Shown here piece after piece: positions 44,145-56,295 of a stretch of DNA of 64,000 bases (the stretch's first letter is position 1; every line of letters starts with the position of its first letter). Below the pieces are notes generated by a model, which saw only the letters and a program-made list of their open reading frames with translations, was not told the origin of the DNA and did no database searches. This DNA comes from Miscanthus floridulus. Its lineage: Eukaryota; Streptophyta; Magnoliopsida; Poales; Poaceae. Location of the stretch: assembly GCF_019320115.1 (NCBI RefSeq), contig NC_089581.1:14065925-14129924 (forward strand), written 5' to 3'. A program made the position numbers and the translations under genes.

Positions 44145-44918
44145 ATGACGGACGGTTCGGAGATGGACGACAACAGTGGCACTGTTGTGGCTGCCCAGCC
44201 ACGACAGGAGATCGTTGTTCGCACGGTGCGGGAGGTCAGCGGCACCAGTTGGCCGATGCTGACTCGCACCAACTATGGAGAGTGGTTGGTGACTATGAAG
44301 GTCAAGCTCAGAGCCCGACAGCTTTGGAATGCTGTTGACAAGGGCACCAAAAATAAAGAAGATGATATGTCAGCATTGGAGGCTATCATCGTTGCTGTAT
44401 CGGCGGAGTATAGGGAGCCGTTGGGGGCGAAAAGCTCTGCTAAGGAGGCGTGGGAGGCTATTGCGGCGATGCATGTCGGTTCCGACCACGTAAAGAAGGC
44501 GACGGCCCAGCTTCTGAAGCAGGAGTACGCCAACTTCAAGTTCAAGGATGGTGAAACAGTGGAGGATTTCTCCCTTCATCTGCAGACGCTCATAAGCAAG
44601 CTGAAGAGCCACGGCGTCACCATCGACGAAGAGGAGGCGATCTCCAGGTACCTCCACTCCGTCCCAACAAAGTACATCCAGATGGTTCTGTCCATAGAGA
44701 CGATGCTGGACTTATCCACCCTCACTATTGAGGATGTGATAGGCCATCTACGGGTGGTGGACGAGCGCCTAGAGCAGACGACAGCAACGAAGGACAGCGG
44801 CAAACTGCTGCTGACAGAGGAGGAGTGGGCTGCTCGGAGGAACTCCAGGGTAGCCTCCTCCAGCTGCGGCGGCGATGGCAAGCACCGTGGCAAGGCTTCT
44901 TTGAAGATGAAGAAGTAG
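44145..44918 (+). CDS. Copia gag (UBN2-type), open for 257 codons
   Basis: Capsid precursor. [20 protein letters not shown], then [34 protein letters not shown] and [19 protein letters not shown] match the UBN2/retrotran_gag architecture of Copia elements (WxxW-like capsid and LKQEYxxFKF). Open from ATG to TAG at 44916. The zinc knuckle CRHCGKTGHWAQEC follows directly after that stop in the same frame, so the stop is a mutation that separates the nucleocapsid from the capsid. Confidence 0.85.
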   Translation: MTDGSEMDDNSGTVVAAQPRQEIVVRTVREVSGTSWPMLTRTNYGEWLVTMKVKLRARQLWNAVDKGTKNKEDDMSALEAIIVAVSAEYREPLGAKSSAKEAWEAIAAMHVGSDHVKKATAQLLKQEYANFKFKDGETVEDFSLHLQTLISKLKSHGVTIDEEEAISRYLHSVPTKYIQMVLSIETMLDLSTLTIEDVIGHLRVVDERLEQTTATKDSGKLLLTEEEWAARRNSRVASSSCGGDGKHRGKASLKMKK

Positions 44919-47900
44919 GTCGACCCCAACGCCTGCCGGCACTGTGGGAAGACGGGCCATTGGGCACAGGAGTGTCCAAATCGCAAGCAGGAGAAGAAGG
45001 CTGAGGCTCATCTGGCGCAAGTTGATGATGATGATGAGGCCACTATTCTGATGGCGACGTTCTATGCACTGCACGACGTTGAGGCCGAGGAGAAGGAAGA
45101 GGTGACGATGGTGGAAGGACCTGAGAAGGCCCTGAAGGCTGTCAATCTCGACGAACCGCGTGCCCAAGTCCACCTCGGACATGTGGGCGTCGACCAGGAG
45201 CAGCGGTGATATCTAGACTCTGGTGTCAGCAACCACATGATGGGCTCCAAGGTAGCCTTCTCTGAGCTAGACGACGATGTTACTGGTACGGTGAAGTTTG
45301 GTGATGGCTCAAGGGTGGCAATCCAAGAGCACAGCACCATCATCTTCAGGTGCCAGAACAGGAAGCACCGCGCGCTAACAGATTTATATTACATCCTACA
45401 GCTGTGTTCAAGCATCATCAGCATTGGTCAGCTTGATGAGCACGGTAGCGAGGTACTGATCAAGGAAAGAGTTCTTAGGATCTGAGACCGGAAGCAGCGA
45501 CTTCTCGCCAAGGTGAAGAGGTCCCTGAACTGGTTGTACTTACTCGACCTAAAGGTAGAGTAGCTGGTGTGCCTAGCGGCACGGCACACCGAGGAACTAT
45601 GGTTGTGGCATGCCCGGTTTGGACATCTTAGCTTCGACATGCTTGGTCGGCTAGAGAAGATGGTCCAAGGGTTACCCCACATTGAGCACGGAGGCAAGCT
45701 ATGTGACAGCTGCCTGGCTGAGAAGCAGAGGAGGCTATCATTCCTAAAGGTAGCCAAGTATCGCGCGGAGGACGCTCTTAAGCTCGTCCTTGGTGACCTC
45801 TGCGGGCCAATCACGCCAGCCACAAACGGTGGTCGGCGGTACTTCCTCCTACTCATGGATGATTGTAGTCGCTATATGTGGCTGCAACTCCTGATGAGCA
45901 AGGATGAAGCAGCGACGGTGATCAAGAAGTTCAAGATGAGTGCGGAGGCCGAGAGCGGCAAGAAGCTCCGCGTGCTGAGGACTAATCACGGTGGCGAATT
46001 CACTTCGATGGAGTTTGTTGCGTACTGCGCGGATCAGGGTGTGGTGCAACACCACACCACGCCATACTTGCCACAATAGAATGGCATGGTGGAGCGACGG
46101 AACCAGACGGTGGTCGGCATGGCTAGATCCATGTTGAAGGCCAAAGGGATGCCGACAAGGTTCTAGGGTGAGGCGGTGACCACGGCGGTGTTCATCCTCA
46201 ACCGCACTCCTACTAAGGCCTTGAAGGACAAGATGTCGTTCAAGGCTTGGCATGGACACAAGCCGAGCATGTCCTTCCTCTATACATTCGGTTGCATCGG
46301 CCACATCAGGAAGATGAAGCAGGTCCTAACCAAACTAGAGGACAGGAGCACACCGATGGTGTTCCTGGGCTATGTGGAGGGTACCAAGGCATACCGGCTC
46401 TACGACCCATGTGGAGACAAGGTACTTGTCTCACGCGACGTCGTGTTCGATGAGAAGGCGGCTTGGGACTAGAATAGTCCAAGCACAAGGGAAGCTGGCG
46501 GCTTCACTAGCACCTTCGTCATAGAGCACCTGGTCATCCGTGGTGGTGGAGACGCTAGGGAAGAGCTACCGAGCACTCCGAGAGGGGTGCCGAGCACTCT
46601 TGGGGTAGTGCCGAGCACTTCGGGAGGGATGCTGAGCACTCTGGGAGGAGTGCCTAGCACTCCTGGAGGGATGCTAAGCAAGCTAGGAGTGGTTCCAGGA
46701 GGTTTTGTAGTGGTGGCGATCACTCTAGGACGGATGCCGAGCACTCCCATAGCGGAGCCAAGAGGTCTTGCAGTGGTGCCGACCACTTCAAGACTGAGGC
46801 TGAGCACTTCGGTAGTAGTGCCGAGCACTATAGGAGTTATGACGAGTTGTCCAGGAGTAGTGTTGAGCACTGCAACCAGGGTGCCGAACACTCTAGGTGC
46901 TGTGCCGAGCACTCCGGCAGAACAGGGAACTCCATTGACACCGATCGAGTTCGCCTCACCTCCAAGTGGCATCACTAAGTTCGTGGACGTCTTCCATGAA
47001 GGGGGGAGGTGCGGTTCCATAAGCTAGATGACATTGTTGGCGGCACAGGGCCCTCAGTCCTGGTGGGTGGCTACTTAATGACCTAGAGCTGCTGCTCATC
47101 AGCACAAAGGAACCACCCACATTCGTGCTGGCCGAGTGTGATGGAAACTGGCGACGGGCGAGGCTGGTGGAGATGAAGGCGATCAAGGAAAACGAGACAT
47201 GAGAGCTCGTCGATCCACCTCCAGGATGTCGTTTGATCAGCCTAAAGTGGGTGTACAAAGTCAAGCGGGACGAGCACAACGCCGTTGTTAAGCACAAGGC
47301 GTGCCTCATGGCCCAAGGCTTTGTACAGCGCGAGGGCATCGACTTCGAGGAAGTCTTTGCACCACTAGCATGCATGAAGTCTGTCCGTTTGCTACTAGCC
47401 TTGGCAGCAGCAAAGGACTGGTGCATCCATTACCTGGACATTAAATCGGCCTTCCTCAATGGCGAGCTGGCGGAGACGGTCTTCATCTGGCAACCTTTGG
47501 GTTTCGCCATCAAGGGAGCATAGCATAAGGTGCTCTGACTGTGCAAGGTGCTCTACGGGCTGCGGCAGGCCCCACGAGCATGGAACGCCAAGCTTGACGC
47601 CACGCTGGGCGAGCTTGGGTTCCAGCAGTGTGCAACCGAGCACGTGCTCTACACATGTCGACGGGGGAAGGAGGAGCTCATCGTCAGTGTGTATGTGGAT
47701 GACTTGATCGTCACCGACGCGCGTGCGGATGACATCGACAGCTTCAAGCGCGAGATGGCGGATGACATCGATAGCTTCAAGCGATCTTGGTGCACTCTCC
47801 TACTACCTCAGCATCGAGGTGAGATAGGGGAAGGAGGAACTCACGCTCGGTCAGAGCGCGTATGCCTCAAAGCTGTTGGAGCAGAGCAGCATAGCTGAGT

Positions 47901-48590
47901 GCAAGCCATGCGTGACTCTAATGGAGGAGCGACTGAAGCTGATGAAGGTCAGCACTGCGGTGAAGGTGGATGCAACACTCTACAGAAGCATCATCGATGG
48001 TCTGCGCTACCTAGTCCACACGAGGCCGAACATTGCGTTCGTCGTGGGCTATGTCAATCGCTTTATGGAGGATCCTCGAGAGGATCACTGAGCTGCGATA
48101 AAGCGGTTGTTGCGCTACGTCAAGGGGACGGTGGATCAAGGGATCATCTTCCCCAAAATAGGTGGAAGCAGGCTATAGCTCACTATTTTCAGCGATGCAG
48201 ATATGGTAGGGAATATCGATAGACGATGGAGCACCTCTGGCATGCTCGTCTTCCTCGGGTCGGCTCTAATTTCATGGCTGTCGCTAAAGCGGAAGGTGGT
48301 GGCGTTGTCTACGTGCGAGGCAGAGTACGTAGTAGTGGCCACAGCGGCGTGCCAAGTTGTGTGGCTACGCCGGCTGCTGGGCAAGCTAACCGGTGTGGAA
48401 GCTCACCCACCGGCACTGATGGTGGACAACCAGCCCACCATCGCCCTCGCAAAGAATCCGGTTCTGCACGACCGGAGCAAACACATCGACGTGAAGTTCC
48501 ACTTCCTCAAGGACTGTGTCGATGGAGGGCAGATCGTCATCAACTTCATCGAAACTGGTCGGTAACTCATGGACATCCTCACCAAGCCGA
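44919..48590 (+). pseudogene. Copia nucleocapsid, protease, integrase, RT and RNase H
   Basis: Zinc knuckle CRHCGKTGHWAQEC (44937-44978). Protease YLDSGVSNHM just after a TGA at about 45208. Integrase LWHARFGHLSFDMLGRL, CDSCLAEKQ, DDCSRYMWLQL and RTNHGGEFTSM (45600-46070), then a TAG before NGMVERRNQT. RT WVYKVKRDEHNAV, DIKSAFLNGEL (near 47440), YVDDLIVTDA (47691-47720). RNase H AEYVVVATAACQV, DNQPTIALAKNPVLHDRSKH. At least eight in-frame stops and some frame changes. Between integrase and RT there is an unusual repeat expansion (46560-46925). A 30-bp direct duplication at 47727-47783 repeats DDIDSFKR. Confidence 0.9.
46560..46925 (+). repeat. degenerate tandem repeat in the Copia IN-RT linker
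   Basis: About 13 units of roughly 27-30 bp based on GTGCCGAGCACTC and GGGAGG, in frame as repeats of [VM]PSTxGG. Open throughout in one frame. Confidence 0.85.
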
Positions 48591-48674
48591 TCAGACGTCT
48601 TCGACTCACGGAGCTGAAGGAGATGATCGGCATAGAGGGGGTACAAGGGATAGCAGTAGGATTAGGGGAAGAAT

Positions 48675-49130
48675 TATTAGATAATCTACTGTTTCCTTGT
48701 GTGAATACACAGCAAGGGATGGCAGCGCCGAAATGGCCCCCTGCTGTGGTACTGTAGCCGCTACAGAGGCAGGCGCTGAACGGCTCACCTGCCGCATTGT
48801 AGCCACATGCAGGGGTAGGCGGCAGAGTCAGTCCTGCTGTGTTATCTAGTCACTATAGTAGCATGGCAGCTGTACTAGAACTACATGGATAAAGTTGTTT
48901 ATATAGTTTGCCACTGCAACTCAGCAGAGAGAGTTCAGATTTGCCATCTCCTGTACAGGGCTCCGACCAACGCTGGTGTCTCTGGCTGTGTGTGTATATG
49001 CTCAGTTCTCCCTCTTCTTCTACCTCTAGCCATAATGTGTGTGGTCGGACAACGTCTGTCGTGCTCGGCCGTGGTCGGCAAGACTGGCGAGTGATCGACT
49101 CACTCGAGCCGGTGATCCTGTGGGCTAACA
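48675..49130 (+). repeat. 3' LTR of the intronic Copia
   Basis: 456 bp, preceded by a purine-rich tract (AGGATTAGGGGAAGA). It differs from the 5' LTR at many positions, and its first bases are TA instead of TG. Confidence 0.9.
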
Positions 49131-49135
49131 TTTCT

Positions 49136-50358
49136 GAATACATCAACAGAAACCACTAATTATACTTGCATAAGCTGCCGTGGACTTTTCACCTTTTCTC
49201 TCATCTTCCTTTCTGCCATCACTGTATCATATCATCTCAATAGCCCTTAGCCCTGACAAACCTTCCACTCTGTTTGTGAGGACCGAGGAGGCAAAAATCT
49301 TCTGAGTCTTAGTAACCATGCATTTAATAAGATTGATAGGTTTTTTCCTGAATAATGCTGCCTGAGCTCAAGATTTATGCATGGCAGTAGGTACCTGCCC
49401 TATCGCACATAAAAATGATAATATTCTTCCCATCCTCCTACCTTCTCTTCTCCTCTTTCTTGTCCAATTTGTACCAATGATCAAACAACGTCCCCCTACC
49501 TTCTCTTCTCCTCTTTCTTGTCCAGTTTGTACCACTGATCAATCAAACTTGGGCGATTAGCAACATGTAGATCTTCCATATATGAAATGATTAAGGATGT
49601 CAGCACATAATAAAAAGGGAATTCCAATGGCACATGGTGTCCTGTGTGTCCTCTAGAAGAACCATTCATCAGTCAGATGTTTTTTTATGTGTTTTTCTTC
49701 TCTGACAACTGTGGTTAATGCTAGACGTAGGGAGACATAAAAGCATGTGTCATGTGATATATGATTGAAAAGGAGAGGACTCCGGGACAAAAGGGAATGC
49801 TATGTTTCAATTTCAAGACACAAAGATTGGAATGGAAATACTGTTAGCTGTACCTAATTAACCAAGCTTCTTTCATCTTTACTAACTAAATGTCTTTTTG
49901 TGAAAGAAAAAAAAAACTTCAGAAAAGGAAGTATGTAGTAGGTGGCTTGGTGCCTTGTTTGTTCAAGCATTCTGAGTTCTTACATGAGAAACATGGGAGT
50001 GCTTGCATGGAACCTAAGACTTACATATGGTACGGTACTGCATGAATAGAAGGCTGAATAGTGTAGCACTCGTCTATTTCAGTTCTCTCAAACTCCTGTA
50101 CCTAACCAAGAGTGAGTAGGTATACAGACATTCTGTAAAAGCAAACGTAAGACATAAAAATGATAACTTTATTAACCAACGGAATTAGAACTAGTGCCAT
50201 GTGTTTCCGCTAAAATTAAAAAATACAAGTGGACCACCTTTCAATTAGGTGGACTTGTATCTGAGAAACTGTTGCTTACTCAATATGCACACCTCTAGAC
50301 AACTGAATAGTAGCACCTTCTCTAGCAGAAATATCTGCATCGGTTTTCAGTTTATAAA
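49136..50358 (+). other. unassigned intron sequence with a 58-bp tandem duplication
   Basis: AT-rich. CTACCTTCTCTTCTCCTCTT and the following 30 bases occur at 49438 and again at 49496 (period 58). No coding exon was recognised. Confidence 0.5.
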
Positions 50359-51722
50359 TGTCGGTGTTTCGAATAAACACCAACTAGTAAATTTATATTT
50401 GTTGCGCGTTAGGTCTGGATGATGTGCTAAAAGACACGAGGTTTATACTGGTTCGGGCAGAATGTCCCTACATCCAGTTTGCTGGTGCTGCTCGTGTTAT
50501 TAACGCTGAAAGGTTCGTAGTAGGGGGTACAAACGGTCGAGAGAGGGACAGGTCCTAAGTCTCTGATGGAAAGGTCGAATGAGTACTGAGAGCTCGGCAG
50601 CTGTGTGTAATGTGGTGCGTGGTGTGTTGAATTGATCCGTCCCTTTAGTTGGGTGCCCTGCCTTCCCTTTTATAGATCAAGGGGGAGCAAGGGTTACAGA
50701 TGGGAGAAAGAAGAAAAACCAGAGGCAAAGAAGGTCCTTCGAAGATGCCGAGTCTTCTTTTTCCTTTGAGCCAACCACGTTGACATGGCAGACGGCGCCA
50801 AGGATAGCACGTTCGCTGATCTTGATAGGGCCATGCTCTGGCTTCATTCAGCAAGTGGTCACGTCCCGTTCTGCCCCGACGGGCGGCACGATGCACCAGG
50901 GTGACGAGCCACGACCCTATGGGGAGCAGTCGGGGAAGTGACCATGCGTCCGTTACTGTAGATGATGTGAGTTCCCTCCTGGATCATAGTGGTTGTCGTA
51001 TGCTTATATCAGGATCCGTGTCCGAGGGCTGATGGCGGCGCCCACAACTCTGTAAGATAAAAGTGGGTGCCTACAACACTGTTCGGGCTCTGTCATGCCT
51101 GGAAGGGCTTAAAGCGCCCCCCCCCGTTATATCCTGACGGTACCTTCCCGCAGGCGTGCAGGGTATGGTCCTCGGTACTATGGTTGACTCGAGTGTCCTG
51201 TCTTACCTTGTGCTTGTCATTATGAAGGAGCAGGGTGCAGATGTTGGGTGAGTCGGAGCCAGCCCAGGACATCAGGCGAGGCAGAACCTGCCCCAGGACG
51301 TCAGGCGAGGCGGGTCAGCCCTCAAACGTCGGGCGAGGCAAAGCCTGCCCTCGGACATCAGGCGAGGCGGAGCCTGCCCTCGGATGTCAGGCGAGGCGGA
51401 GCCAGCCCTCGGACATTGGGCGAGAAGGAGCTAGCCCTCGGACGTCGGGCAAGGCGGAGCCTGCCCTTAGTCGTCGGGCGAGGCGGAGCCAGCCCTCGGA
51501 TGTCGGGCAAGGCGGGGTCTGCCCCCAGCCATCGGGCGAGACAGAGTCCAGCCCTTGGGGGACGGGCGAGGCGGAGCCAACCCTTAGGGGCCGGGCGAGG
51601 CACAACCAACCTTCGGTCGTATGGGCAAAAAGTGTAGTTGCGTTCTTGTCTATTCAGAACCATCAACGTTTGATGGTTATTAGCTCCACCTCTTTGAGCA
51701 CCCCAGTATTTGGTCCCCGACA
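50359..51722 (-). repeat. 3' LTR of the Tat-Gypsy element
   Basis: 1,364 bp, TGTCGGTGTTTCG at the left edge and GGTCCCCGACA at the right, so both ends are the inverted TGTCGG/CCGACA pair. On the minus strand the preceding tract GGGGCTCGGGGGCTAC is the polypurine primer. It includes a seven-C run at 51117-51124 and a tandem array (separate entry). Confidence 0.88.
51246..51610. repeat. 30-bp tandem array within the Gypsy LTR
   Basis: About 12 units of TCGGGCGAGGCGGAGCCTGC plus CCTCGGACG, period close to 30 bp, with unit-to-unit variation. CpG-rich. Confidence 0.9.
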
Positions 51723-52040
51723 GTAGCCCCCGAGCCCCTAGGTGATTCGGACAGAATTGCCCGGGGGTGATTTGACTTTCCAGAGGGTGCGCGCGAGCGC
51801 ACCCGACAAGTTTAGCCCCCGAGCCCCCGGGTGATTCGGATAGAATCGCCTTAGGGGCATTTCGATTCATCAGAGGGTGCGCGCGAGTGCACCCATCGGG
51901 TGTAGACCCCGAGTGATTCGGATAGAATCGCCCGGGGGGTATTTTGATTCACCAGAGGGTGCACGCGAGCGCACCCATCGGGTGTAGGCCCTGAGCCCCC
52001 GGGTGATTCGGATAGAATCGCTCAGGGGGTAATTCGGACC
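51723..52040. repeat. 90-bp repeats with a perfect hairpin, next to the LTR
   Basis: Three and a half units of GCCCCCGAGCCCCCGGGTGA, TTCGGATAGAATCGCC and GAGGGTGCGCGCGAGCGCAC. The segment 51785-51804 is an 8-bp stem GGGTGCGC/GCGCACCC around GCGA. The copies at 51875 and 51957 keep the loop with one stem change each. Confidence 0.88.
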
Positions 52041-52394
52041 CTTCGTGGGTATGGCTGTGAGATTCGGTGTTTTGGCAACCGGGTAGTTTAAAGGGAACCT
52101 TGGTATCCCGTTCGCGAGGATTCATCCAGGGTCAGCCCGGTTGAGACTCGATCGCGGATCGAGACTCCCTTGAGGCACGTGCTCCGGAGTTTTGGCTGCT
52201 CACAGGCCCATCCTTTGTTAGGATGCCCATCGAAATCATTAGGCCAGCCCTCGAACTCGTAGGCCTAGGCGGGCCAGAGAAAATGCTTTTTGACCCGTAT
52301 CCCTTCTGCGGGAAAAGAGTCTTGGTCTGCCCGAGAAGGCGAAATGTCCAGCGTAACTTTGGTGGGAAAGGATAGGGATTGGGGACGCATACCC

Positions 52395-52479
52395 CACGTG
52401 GTGACGTGGTGGCAAATCATGGTAGGCGTGGAGATCCAAGCAGATGGTTGCCTTTCTCGCATCCATCACCCCTATAAAA
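52395..52479 (+). promoter_or_regulatory. putative promoter of the antisense ORF
   Basis: A G-box CACGTG at 52395-52400, a nearby GACGTGG, and TATAAAA at 52473-52479, about 140 bp upstream of the start region of the plus-strand ORF. This suggests independent transcription of the antisense ORF. Inferred from sequence only. Confidence 0.45.
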
Positions 52480-52616
52480 CCAAAGGGATCGCCCCCAGGG
52501 TTTCGTACATTACCTCCTTGCCTTTGCATCTACAACCTCCGCTGCCAATCACCTAAGCCTTCCGCACCCGCAGTGCAGCCACCATCAAGCTCACACCCAT
52601 CCACCCCAATCATCTA

Positions 52617-55600
52617 ATGGAGCCATGGTGCAGATCTGATGTCACCCTCAGCGCCTGGAGGGCCTTGTTTGACATGGCCTTCTTTGCGTGCGGACCACCA
52701 CCGAGGAGTGGCGGCTGCCCAACAATGAGGACGCGCTGTCACCGCTCGATGGATACGTTGTGTCCTTCGCTCACTTTCACGAGCGGGGATTCGCCACCCT
52801 CGCCCACAAGTTCCTTCGGGGGTTGCTGAATTACTACAATGTGGAGCTGCAGCACCTCACTCGCAATGGGATCCAGTACATTGCGATGTTCATCGCCCTG
52901 TGTGAGGGGTTCTTGGGGATTAGTCCCCACTTTGACCTGTGGTGGCACTTCTTCACCGTCACCCTCCTAAAGAAGCGGGAGAAGAGGCAGGAGCTGAGCG
53001 TGCCGATGGGATGCACCGGCATTTAGCTCCGCAATAATCGGATCAATGAATATCCATCGATGTGTCTATCGACCTCCAACAAGGGGTGACATTCGCATTG
53101 GTTCTATGTTAAGAACGATGCAGCTGCCCCCTTGTCAGTGTTCACCAGATGCCTCATCGAAGAGGCCCCGGAATCATAGAGGAAGTGAGGGTCCCGGATA
53201 AAGACGAGAAGAAGATCTAGGACTATCTCACCGCCATCCAAATTCTGAAGGAGAGGGGAGTGAAGGGGTTAGGGATCATTGGCGCCTACCATACATGGAG
53301 TGTGGCACCGCTGATGAGTCGCGCACTCCCCCTATACCTAATGGTGCCTAGAGCGTCACTCGATGGGACATCGCTTGCCGATGGAGCGCTCTCCCCCTCC
53401 GAAGTGGCGTAGCGCATCAAGGAGGCGATGGAGCATTCGAAGGACGACGCCGATGTCATTCTTGATTTCATGTATCCGGTGCTGGGGCACCCCCCAATAT
53501 GGTTGAAACCGCCCCGGCATACATCAACTTTGTAAGTTCTCTTTCCCCGTGCCTCCTTTTTAATTGAACTCCTAGCCCCTTGATGCTGATATTGAGATAT
53601 CGGGACCAGCCGAAGAGACTCGTCTTTATGGACCACTCGGCTCCGCTACTAAAGGACCCGCTCGTGGCGGCAGCAAATCACACCATGGCCGAGTGGCAGA
53701 AGAAGACGAAGGAGGTCAAGAGGAAAAAGAAGAAGCAGAAACTGCAGGCATAGGGGCGAGGAGAGGAGATAGATAGTGATGACGACGACAACGATGAGGA
53801 AGATGATGAGGTAGTCGTAGACACCGAGTGGGTGACCTGGGAAGCGAGGATGCGCTGACAGGTACCCACTCATCAATGTAGGGACCCTTCCTGTTCCACG
53901 CAAAGGAAGGTATGGCCGTGAGGCCGGAGGGAGCGGGCTGGACCGTTGACCCGTCCTTAGAACCATTAGGGGGCGGATCTGCCACCGCGATCGAGGTGCC
54001 AGCGGGGGAGTGGCCCCACCACCATGCCTTAGGAATCAGCAGGGATGGGTGGATCTGCCACTGCTTCCGAGGTGCTAGCGGGAGCGGGCAGACCCATCGC
54101 CACGCCCCAAGAGCCAACGGGAGCAGGCGGATCCACCACCACGCCTGAGGTGTCGAGAGAGGGCAGTGGCTCCACGCCGTGCCCCTAGATATGAGGGAGG
54201 CAATCCCCTTAGCCCAAGAGCAGGGGGCATGATCAAAATGGTCCCACCCTAATGAGGTGGAGCAAGAAACTAGGGGTTTGACCCCCAAACGTCTCCACCC
54301 AATAGCGCCAACGTAAGTTGCCGACTCCTCTGTTATCTCTTTTTTTCTATATTTTTCTCTGTTTTTCATAGTGACTCATGCCTTTCGTTTCTTCTGTAGC
54401 ATCGGGAGATGGGTCAGACGGGGCACTTCTTTAGCATTGGCACCCAAGAAAACCATCGCCCTTTAGGCTAGGTGCGGGCCGCCACCTGACGCCGTTCCCA
54501 TTTTGGGTGAGAGCAGAGCTGGCGTCACAACCTCGTCGGCTAGTTTGGCGCCACCTGCAGTGGTGCCTGTGCCCTCGGTGGGTCGAGCGGTCGGTGAGGC
54601 TGAGGGGGCGCCCTCAGAGGTTGCCGCGCAACCGGCGACATAAGTGATTCTACTGCTGTCGTCGGAGCGGGTGGAGCTGTCGGCCGCACCCGTTGTGTCG
54701 ACCATGGTGAGCGTGGCATAGCCAGACGAGGTCCCACCAATGGAGGCAGAGGTGATGGTGGCTACGATGGATGGGTTGTAGCTAGAAGTTGTGGTGGCCT
54801 CGCCTGAGGCAGCAGCGTGTGCCGGGTTATCGACGGTCCCAGAGATGACGCCCATCGTGGGCAGGATAGATGGGGTCATGGCCAAGGGACCCTCGGACAC
54901 TGCAGTGATTATCAAGGAGATCGGTAGGGAGTTGTCCATGATCCTAACATTGGAGGGCCGCCACCCGCCCACGCGGGATGAGCCCCCACTCCGGTGGGTG
55001 AGTCCGTGGGACATGTCGTCGGAACTCTTCACCCTCGATGATGCCACTGAGGGCATGGAGCGGGAGAATCTCAATGAGGGGTTCATGGCCATGCTGGAAG
55101 CTCTAAACCTAGCTAGGGGTGCCCTTCGAGACATAATTGGTCCCATCGGCCGGGTATTCACTTGGTCTAGCCTCTCGATATCTTTTTCCTCTATCTATTT
55201 TTGTTTTCTGGCCACCATCTTTTTTCAGTCTCTTATTGCTCGTAGCCAGGAGAAATCCTAGTTCCTTCATGAACACAATGAGGATTGGGACCACCTCATC
55301 GATGAGGAATGGCTGCATAGGGATGTGACCGCCTAGCTCCGCCAAAGGGTGGCCGAGTTGACTCCCCTTGCCACGGAGGTGGACAATCTTCGCCAGCGGG
55401 AGGCCGAGGCCCACCGGGATGCGGAGGACGCTGAGAAGTCTTTTGATGAACTATCAGAGAGGCCATGATGGGATTAGGAGAAGGTCGCTAGAATACGAAA
55501 GGAGCAGGATGAGCTGCTCTAGCATGATGCCGAGACCCACCAGTGGATCATTGACCACCTGGCCCAGGCCGAGAAGGAGCGGGATCTTAGGCTGGAAGCC

Positions 55601-56295
55601 GAGGAGAGGTCCGTGGCCCTAGAGCAGAGGGTGAAACTAGACGCTGAGGTGATCACCCGGCTGTGCATGGAGCGAGACAAGCTATGCCAGACTATGGAGA
55701 GGCTCTGTTTGGAGCGCGGTACGGCCTGTGGGGAGCACGACCAGGCTATCCGAGAGCATGATGAGGCGTAGCAGAGGATCAGCTCCCTCTAGGCTGACCT
55801 TGAGACCGTGAAAGCCCAAAAGCTGGAGGTCGAGGGCGCCGGTGCCGCACTGGCCACGGATCTTGCTGAGGTGAGGGGTCTTCTTCTGGCAGAGAGTGGC
55901 GAGCATGATGTCCTAAAGGTTGGCCTTAGCATAGTCTGCAACGACCTGCAGGTGGTGTAGGCGGAGGGGACTAGCTCGCTCGTGGCCCGTGCCATAGATA
56001 TCATGGCGTAGGTGCGCTAGCTGGAGAAGGAAGCTCTTCGCTCAGGGATCACCCAAGTCTTCGCCATCGCTCGCTCGCATTACGATGACAACATCGACTT
56101 GGATGCGATGAGCCTCGGTTTCGCGCTTGGCTACGAGCCCTCCAAGCTGGATGAAATAGAAGCAGCGATGACTCCTCTTGCGAAAACCCTGATGAGCAAA
56201 ATTGAAGACATGGTTCTCCCCCTTTTTGCTGTAATCTATGGACAAGTGTTGGCACTTTTGTATTTTGAAAACAGATTCGCAACTTTGTTTTGTTA
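52617..56295 (+). pseudogene. antisense ORF of the Tat element (PF04195, gypsy-type transposon protein)
   Basis: Plus-strand reading, opposite to pol. Near 52690-53020: EEWRLPNNEDALSPLDGYVV, SFAHFHERGFATLAHKFLRG, LLNYYNVELQHL and YIAMFIALCEGFLGISPHFD, the conserved core of the 'putative gypsy type transposon' domain. Then Lys-rich and acidic stretches (KRKKKKQKLQ and SDDDDNDEEDDE near 53720-53820), an Ala/Val/Pro-rich linker, LRWVSPWDMSSELFTLDDAT (54990-55050) and a long coiled coil (55340-56000). Its molecular role is unknown. More than ten stops break it, many being TAG. An intron-like segment with T-rich DNA lies near 53535-53590. Confidence 0.75.

Larger units (their letters stand above)
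43643..49130 (+). mobile_element. Ty1-Copia retrotransposon, degenerate, in the MADS intron
   Basis: LTRs of about 455 bp (43643-44096 and 48675-49130) start TGTTAGATAAT (TATTAGATAAT in the right copy) and end GGGCTAACA. The flanks GTTCT and TTTCT match at 4 of 5 bases, an aged TSD. Internal order is gag, zinc knuckle, protease, integrase, RT, RNase H. Many in-frame stops show it is inactive. It has the same orientation as the MADS gene, so its LTR promoter and polyadenylation signals would be read in sense. Confidence 0.95.

Noticed and set aside
51246..51610. CRISPR-like regular repeat array
   Set aside because: The units are contiguous with no unique spacers, in a plant LTR. It is a minisatellite.
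53716..54369. Minus-strand frame of 217 codons
   Set aside because: Shadow of the Lys/Asp-rich plus-strand reading. Ser/Pro-rich translation without a domain.
54463..55161. Minus-strand frame of 232 codons in the Gypsy element
   Set aside because: Opposite-strand shadow of the antisense ORF. The plus-strand reading has the meaningful motifs (SPWDMSSELF and coiled coil).
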